64,000 nt of DNA from Botrimarina mediterranea (lineage in GTDB: Bacteria; Planctomycetota; Planctomycetia; Pirellulales; Lacipirellulaceae). Below are positions 60,223-64,000 of this stretch, piece by piece (positions within the stretch are counted from its first letter, which is position 1; every line of letters begins with the position of its first letter). Under the pieces are notes generated by a model, which ran no database searches, had not been told where the DNA came from, and saw nothing but the letters and a program-made list of their open reading frames with translations. Position numbers and translations under genes: made by a program. Where the stretch lies: contig NZ_CP036349.1 of NCBI RefSeq assembly GCF_007753265.1, positions 1,831,363-1,895,362 on the forward strand, read 5' to 3'.

Positions 60223-60467
60223 CCCTGACTTCCCTATCGAGGTGGGCCCGAGCTAGTGCGTTCAGTCAGCGCACCGCAACGACGGCGGCCCGTAGGCCGC
60301 GCGATCGGCGCAGATTGCTCCTGCTAGTTTGGTCCGGTAGAAGAGACCAACCCCGGGACTCGACCCGAGGCGGCGGGAAAGTAGGAGCCCCAAGCGGCCC
60401 AAGCAACCCCAGTTTCACCGGGTTTTGGCGTCTCTCGGAAAGAAAAACGCCGCTAAAGAAAGGCCCG

Positions 60468-61490
60468 TCACGGCGCCGATACAGCGTTCTCCAACACGCT
60501 GACCCGACGCTGATTGGCGTCGACTCGTGCCCGCACTCCCAGCGGCAGCGTGGCGTTGTCCTTTACATGCCCGGCCGGGAAGTTGTAGACCACCGGGTAA
60601 GTGGCGTCGGCGAAGTAATCGAGCAGCACCTCGGCGAGCGCCAGGCTCGAGCCGTCGCCGTCCGACTCGCACTTGCTGAACTGACCGAGGATCACGGCCG
60701 CCGGCTTGTCGAGTTGCCCCGACAGCTTGAGCTGGCGGAGCATGCGGTCGATGCGGTAGGGCGATTCGCGGACGTCTTCCAGGAAGAGAACGCGACCTTC
60801 GGTATCGAGCTCGTACTCCGTGCCCGTCAGGCTGGCGACGAGCGTCAGGTTGCCGCCGCACAGTGTCCCCTCGGCGACGCCCGGGGCGATAACGCGGAGC
60901 GGCGCCCCGTCGGGCGTCTCGTAAGTGAAGCCTTCGTCGCCGTCGTTTTGGTCCGCCATCAAGCAACGCCAGAAGTACTTGGCGTTGTACGCAGGAAAGC
61001 CTTCGTCGCTCCCCAAACCCCACTGCGGGTTGGGAGAGTGGAACGTCACCAGATTGCACTTCTTCGCCAGCGCCATGTGGAGCGCCGTGATGTCGCTGAA
61101 GCCGATCAGGACCTTGGGGTTGTCGCGGATCTTGTCGAAGTCCAAGAGGTCGAGCATCCGCATGACGCCGTAGCCGCCGGTGCCAGGGAAGACGGCGTCC
61201 ACTTCGGGGTCGGTGAACGCCTTCATGAATTCGTCTGCCCGACGCTGGTCGCTGCCGGCCAGATAGCCCCACTGGCTGTAGACGTCTTCCGGGACGATGA
61301 CCTTGAAGCCCAGCTCCTTCAGCCGCTCGACGGCCAGCTCGATGCGCTCCTCATCGAGGTCGCCCGAGGGGGCGACAATCATCACCGTGTCGCCGGGCTT
61401 AAGACCCGCGGGTTTGGTGGTCGGCTCGGCCGCCGTGGAGGCGAGGCAGACGAAGCTGAGGCCCAGGGCCAAGAGCGTGCGGGTCATCAT
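60468..61490 (-). CDS. LD-carboxypeptidase, S66 family
   Basis: A 340-residue protein. The N-terminus (to about 21) looks like a signal peptide, so it is probably periplasmic, acting on murein peptides. The S66 catalytic triad is visible: Ser132 in LIGFSDITALH, Glu238 in VLFLEDVRESPY and His308 in FPAGHVKDN. The substrate motif PGTGGYGVMRML is close to the usual RGGYG. Planctomycetes have peptidoglycan, so a muropeptide-processing role is reasonable. Two ATG codons occur at the start (61490 and 61487). Confidence 0.88.
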   Translation of the reverse strand: MMTRTLLALGLSFVCLASTAAEPTTKPAGLKPGDTVMIVAPSGDLDEERIELAVERLKELGFKVIVPEDVYSQWGYLAGSDQRRADEFMKAFTDPEVDAVFPGTGGYGVMRMLDLLDFDKIRDNPKVLIGFSDITALHMALAKKCNLVTFHSPNPQWGLGSDEGFPAYNAKYFWRCLMADQNDGDEGFTYETPDGAPLRVIAPGVAEGTLCGGNLTLVASLTGTEYELDTEGRVLFLEDVRESPYRIDRMLRQLKLSGQLDKPAAVILGQFSKCESDGDGSSLALAEVLLDYFADATYPVVYNFPAGHVKDNATLPLGVRARVDANQRRVSVLENAVSAP

Positions 61491-61567
61491 CGTGAGGCGG
61501 GTTGAGCGAGGTCGTTGGCGAGGACTGCGAGCTGTTTAGCGCGCCGATCCACTCCATCGACGCCTTA

Positions 61568-61633
61568 GCCGTGGGCGGTAGCCCTCGGAGTGAAGTGAGC
61601 AGGCGCTGCACACCGAGGGCTACCGCCCCCGGC
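61568..61633. repeat. Palindrome, GCCGTGGGCGGTAGCCC family, copy 2
   Basis: Same family as 45889-45955 with slightly changed arms; it lies between the LD-carboxypeptidase and purU genes. Confidence 0.85.
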
Positions 61634-61680
61634 TAAGACCTTCCCTTCGTTCACCAGGATAATCCGCCACCCGCCGCCGC

Positions 61681-62586
61681 TCACCCCACGCTATGCGCAG
61701 CGACTACTCGGTTAAAGTGCAGACGCACCTCGTTGTCCACAACGCGGCGGACCCCCTCGACCAAGCAGTCAGGCTCGTTGTCCTCCTGCCCACGGCGGAC
61801 GACCTCGTCGAGGCTCGTCCCGGGTAAGACCGAGTAGGTGGACTGATTGATGATCTGGTTGCCCGCGTCCAGCTCCGGGACGATGAAGTGGCAGGTCGCC
61901 CCGTAGGCGAGCATTCGGCTGGCGTAGGCCTCGTGGTACGGCCGCATGCCGGGGAAACTCGGCAGCAGGCCATGATGCAGATTGATGATCCGCCCGCCGG
62001 CATACTTCCAGCAGCTCGCCGCCGGCAGCACCCGCATGTAACGGGCGAGCACCACGTAGTCGATCGACAGCTCGTCGCAGATGTCGATCATCGCGTCGTC
62101 ATTCGGCTCGCCGGCGTCGTCGCCGATCAGCCGGAACGGGACGCCGAACTGCTCGGCCACGCCTTGCAGCTTGCGACGGTTGCTGAGGACGACGGTCGCC
62201 TCGCCGCGGATTCGACCATCACGGATCGCCCGCAGCACGGCGAGCGGCGTCTCGGGCCGGTAGGTGACGCAGATCGCCAGTCGCGGCTTGCGGTTCTCTA
62301 GCTTCGGTAGGTCGGGCGACCAAGTGCGGATCGACAGGCCCGTCTCTTTCGAGACGTCGACCATCGCGTCGCGGAGGTCGGCGTAGCGCGCGGGCTCGAG
62401 CTCGATGCGCGTCATCATCGAGAAGACGTGCGCGTCGTCCCGGTCGTACATCTGGATCTCGGCGATGTTCGCGCCGAGTTCCGTGACCGAGTGGACGATC
62501 GGGTCCGCCAGGCCGCGGTGGTCGGGGCCAACGGCAGTGATCACGGCTTGCATAGTGGTGGAATCGCTTCGCATCGGGGACGGCAT
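61681..62586 (-). CDS. purU: Formyltetrahydrofolate deformylase
   Basis: A 301-residue enzyme releasing formate from 10-formyl-THF, balancing one-carbon pools and supplying formate for PurT. The N-terminal ACT domain (about 12-90: VITAVGPDHRGLADPIVHSV) is followed by a formyltransferase fold. Catalytic residues: Asn202 and His204 in INLHHGLLPSFPG, and Asp240 in VPELDAGNQI. ATGs at 62574 and 62553 are alternative starts. Confidence 0.93.
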   Translation of the reverse strand: MPSPMRSDSTTMQAVITAVGPDHRGLADPIVHSVTELGANIAEIQMYDRDDAHVFSMMTRIELEPARYADLRDAMVDVSKETGLSIRTWSPDLPKLENRKPRLAICVTYRPETPLAVLRAIRDGRIRGEATVVLSNRRKLQGVAEQFGVPFRLIGDDAGEPNDDAMIDICDELSIDYVVLARYMRVLPAASCWKYAGGRIINLHHGLLPSFPGMRPYHEAYASRMLAYGATCHFIVPELDAGNQIINQSTYSVLPGTSLDEVVRRGQEDNEPDCLVEGVRRVVDNEVRLHFNRVVAAHSVG

Positions 62587-62642
62587 AAGAGATCCATTTC
62601 GCCCGTCGATTCTCTGCGGGCCGACGCCTTCTGCGAAGGGGC

Positions 62643-63581
62643 TCAGGCAATCGCCAGCTCATGGACGTTGGCGACCGTTTCCGGCAATTCTTCCCACAGC
62701 TGTCGCAGCGACAACAAGTCGAGGCCCATCGGCGTCAGGATGCCCTCGCTCGGAGCGGGCAGGCGGCGTCCTTCTAACGAACCGCGTCCGTACCGTGTCG
62801 AAAGATAATTGGCGATGGTGACGACACGCACCAGCGGGACCGCCTCATCGGGGCAAGCCGCGGGGGCGTGGTGATAGTCGATCGCCGCCACGATGTCGCG
62901 GGGGAATCCGCAACGCCAAGCGACGTACGCGCCTACCTGGGCGTGGTCGAACGCCAGCACATGCCGCTCGGCATTCGGAAGCGACATCCCCGACTGCATG
63001 TGAGCCAGCACCCGCGGCGCCAGGCTGTTCAGATGTTGATTGATGAACAAGAGGCCCATGTCGTGCACCAGCCCGGCGAGGTAAGCCTCTTCGGGTTGGC
63101 AAGCGTTGCAGCGGGTGGCGATCTGCCGGCTGATTGTCGCGACACACACCGAGTGGTCCCACAGCCGCTGCGGGTCGAGCAAGCCAACGGGAGTCGGCCT
63201 CCCGAAGGTCCCGCCGATCGAAATCGTTAGGGCGAGGCTGCGGACGCGTTCAATGCCTAGCAGCGTCAGCGCCGACCGCAGGTCGCCGACCGGGTTGCGC
63301 AGCCCGCAATACGCCGAGTTCACGACCTGCATCAGTCGTGCCGCGACCGCGGGGTCCGTCTCAACCACCTCCAGCAGGTCCTGTGTGTCGGCGTTCGGGT
63401 CGTCCGCGATCTGGATCACTCGCTGAGCGACCGAGGGGAGCGTGCACAAGCCCGTCAGCTGTTCGAACATCGGCTCGATCGACGGGTCGATCGCGCGCTC
63501 GCCTGACCGGAGCGACAAGCAGTGGTCGTCGGCCTCGAAGGCGGCTCGGAGCGATGGGGCAGTGGCGGAAGTCGACGACAC
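62643..63581 (-). CDS. HDOD-domain protein
   Basis: A 312-residue protein starting from GTG at 63581. The HDOD domain begins about residue 45 (TLPSVAQRVIQIADDPNADTQDLLEVVETDPAVAARLMQVVNSAYCG), with the core LLGIERVRSLALT and the HD-like AGLVHDMGLLFI. HDOD proteins lack a full phosphohydrolase active site and usually act in signalling, often with cyclic-di-GMP systems. No partner domain is attached. Role unknown. Confidence 0.82.
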   Translation of the reverse strand: MSSTSATAPSLRAAFEADDHCLSLRSGERAIDPSIEPMFEQLTGLCTLPSVAQRVIQIADDPNADTQDLLEVVETDPAVAARLMQVVNSAYCGLRNPVGDLRSALTLLGIERVRSLALTISIGGTFGRPTPVGLLDPQRLWDHSVCVATISRQIATRCNACQPEEAYLAGLVHDMGLLFINQHLNSLAPRVLAHMQSGMSLPNAERHVLAFDHAQVGAYVAWRCGFPRDIVAAIDYHHAPAACPDEAVPLVRVVTIANYLSTRYGRGSLEGRRLPAPSEGILTPMGLDLLSLRQLWEELPETVANVHELAIA

Positions 63582-63832
63582 GGAGCAACTCTACCAGGGG
63601 TGGTGACGCACTGGATGAAGCGTAGTTCGCAACCGCGACGCCGCGCGTTCCGTGGCGTTGTGTCACGGCGGCTTTCGACCGGCCCCACGTCGCAAGTGTC
63701 GCGACCGCTACGACCGGTTCAACGGGACCCGCAATCACCGTGCCTAGTGTGCGTAAGCTCTCGACGCCTCACGGGCCCGCTCTGGCGGCCTAGATTTTCG
63801 GACGCGACTGAAACCCCGACCGGCGACCCGAA

Positions 63833-64000
63833 CATGCAACCCGCCTCGCCCGGCAATCCACCTACCGACCAGCCCGCTAGCGCTACGCCGATGGGCGCTA
63901 AGCGGCTCGATGAGCTTCTCAATCGCATCCAGAAGCTCACCAACGAAGAGGCCAGTAGCCACCCGGCGGACGCTCGACCCCCAGCCACGCCGGCGGCGCA
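63833..64000 (+). CDS. Partial gene of unknown function
   Basis: From the ATG at 63833 the frame is open to the window end (56 codons). The N-terminus is Pro/Ala-rich, followed by an amphipathic helix-like segment GAKRLDELLNRIQKL. No family can be recognised from this much. It is divergent from the HDOD gene, with 251 bases between. Confidence 0.4.

Overview
The window looks like chromosomal DNA of a high-GC planctomycete, most likely Pirellulales. That placement is inferred from the mix of genes: a DUF1559-type pseudopilin, a PEP-CTERM-tailed secreted protein, Tad-type TadE/TadG proteins, a DUF4114 protein, a pore-less secretin-domain protein, many secreted proteins of unknown function, and short genes separated by palindrome-rich spacers. 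About 50 protein genes are supported. No tRNA, rRNA, CRISPR array or intact insertion sequence was seen.

Layout. 1-4.7 kb (minus strand): two phytoene-desaturase-like FAD oxidoreductases, a small acyl carrier protein and a ketoacyl synthase form a probable lipid or polyene cluster, with a membrane-anchored protein of unknown role between the oxidoreductases. 4.8-11.5 kb: solute-binding lipoprotein, divergent xylulokinase, small anti-sigma-like protein, polytopic membrane protein, HAD phosphatase and a Cys-rich small lipoprotein. 11.5-23.4 kb: CX4CH-motif secreted protein, acylphosphatase, ABC-2 permease, broken REP-type transposase, SurA/PpiD-like protein, topA with a coupled SatD-like gene and a DUF3307-like membrane gene, and a DinB-fold protein. 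23.6-35.7 kb: pckA, stand-alone coaB, argC-argJ, M1 peptidase with HEAT repeats, a BPL_N amidotransferase-like protein and sthA. 35.9-38.9 kb: DUF4114 protein plus three Tad-type proteins. 39-46.8 kb: acpS, a trans-sulfuration PLP enzyme behind a leader with an intrinsic terminator, DUF2306-like and DUF1559-like genes overlapping tail to tail, a secretin-domain protein and an EF-hand protein. 46.9-52.6 kb: cinA, nadE, rlmKL. 52.6-64 kb: DUF2608 HAD protein, PEP-CTERM cyclophilin-like protein, zinc-ribbon protein, a 1592-residue barrel-plus-beta-helix surface protein, LD-carboxypeptidase, purU, HDOD protein and the start of one more gene.

The most unusual content is between the genes. At least ten families of imperfect palindromes recur in the spacers, often nested. 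A 133-bp element with terminal inverted repeats occurs twice, identical by eye, each copy sitting at the same point of a different host palindrome and flanked by a GTCA duplication. A third relative keeps the same termini but has a different interior and lies inside another palindrome family. Palindromes with unrelated arms share a loop motif (GAAGCGGGTACC). A decayed Y1/REP-associated transposase, itself interrupted by a nested palindrome, lies at 15.2-15.9 kb and is a natural suspect for mobilising such elements, although nothing here proves the link.

How the genes work together: ACP, ketoacyl synthase and AcpS would form a carrier-based acyl pathway; argC/argJ belong to arginine synthesis; pckA, sthA and nadE link carbon flux to redox cofactors; the Tad-like proteins, pseudopilin and secretin-domain protein belong to envelope and secretion biology. 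All functional statements rest on motif recognition from reading the sequence; no database search was run.
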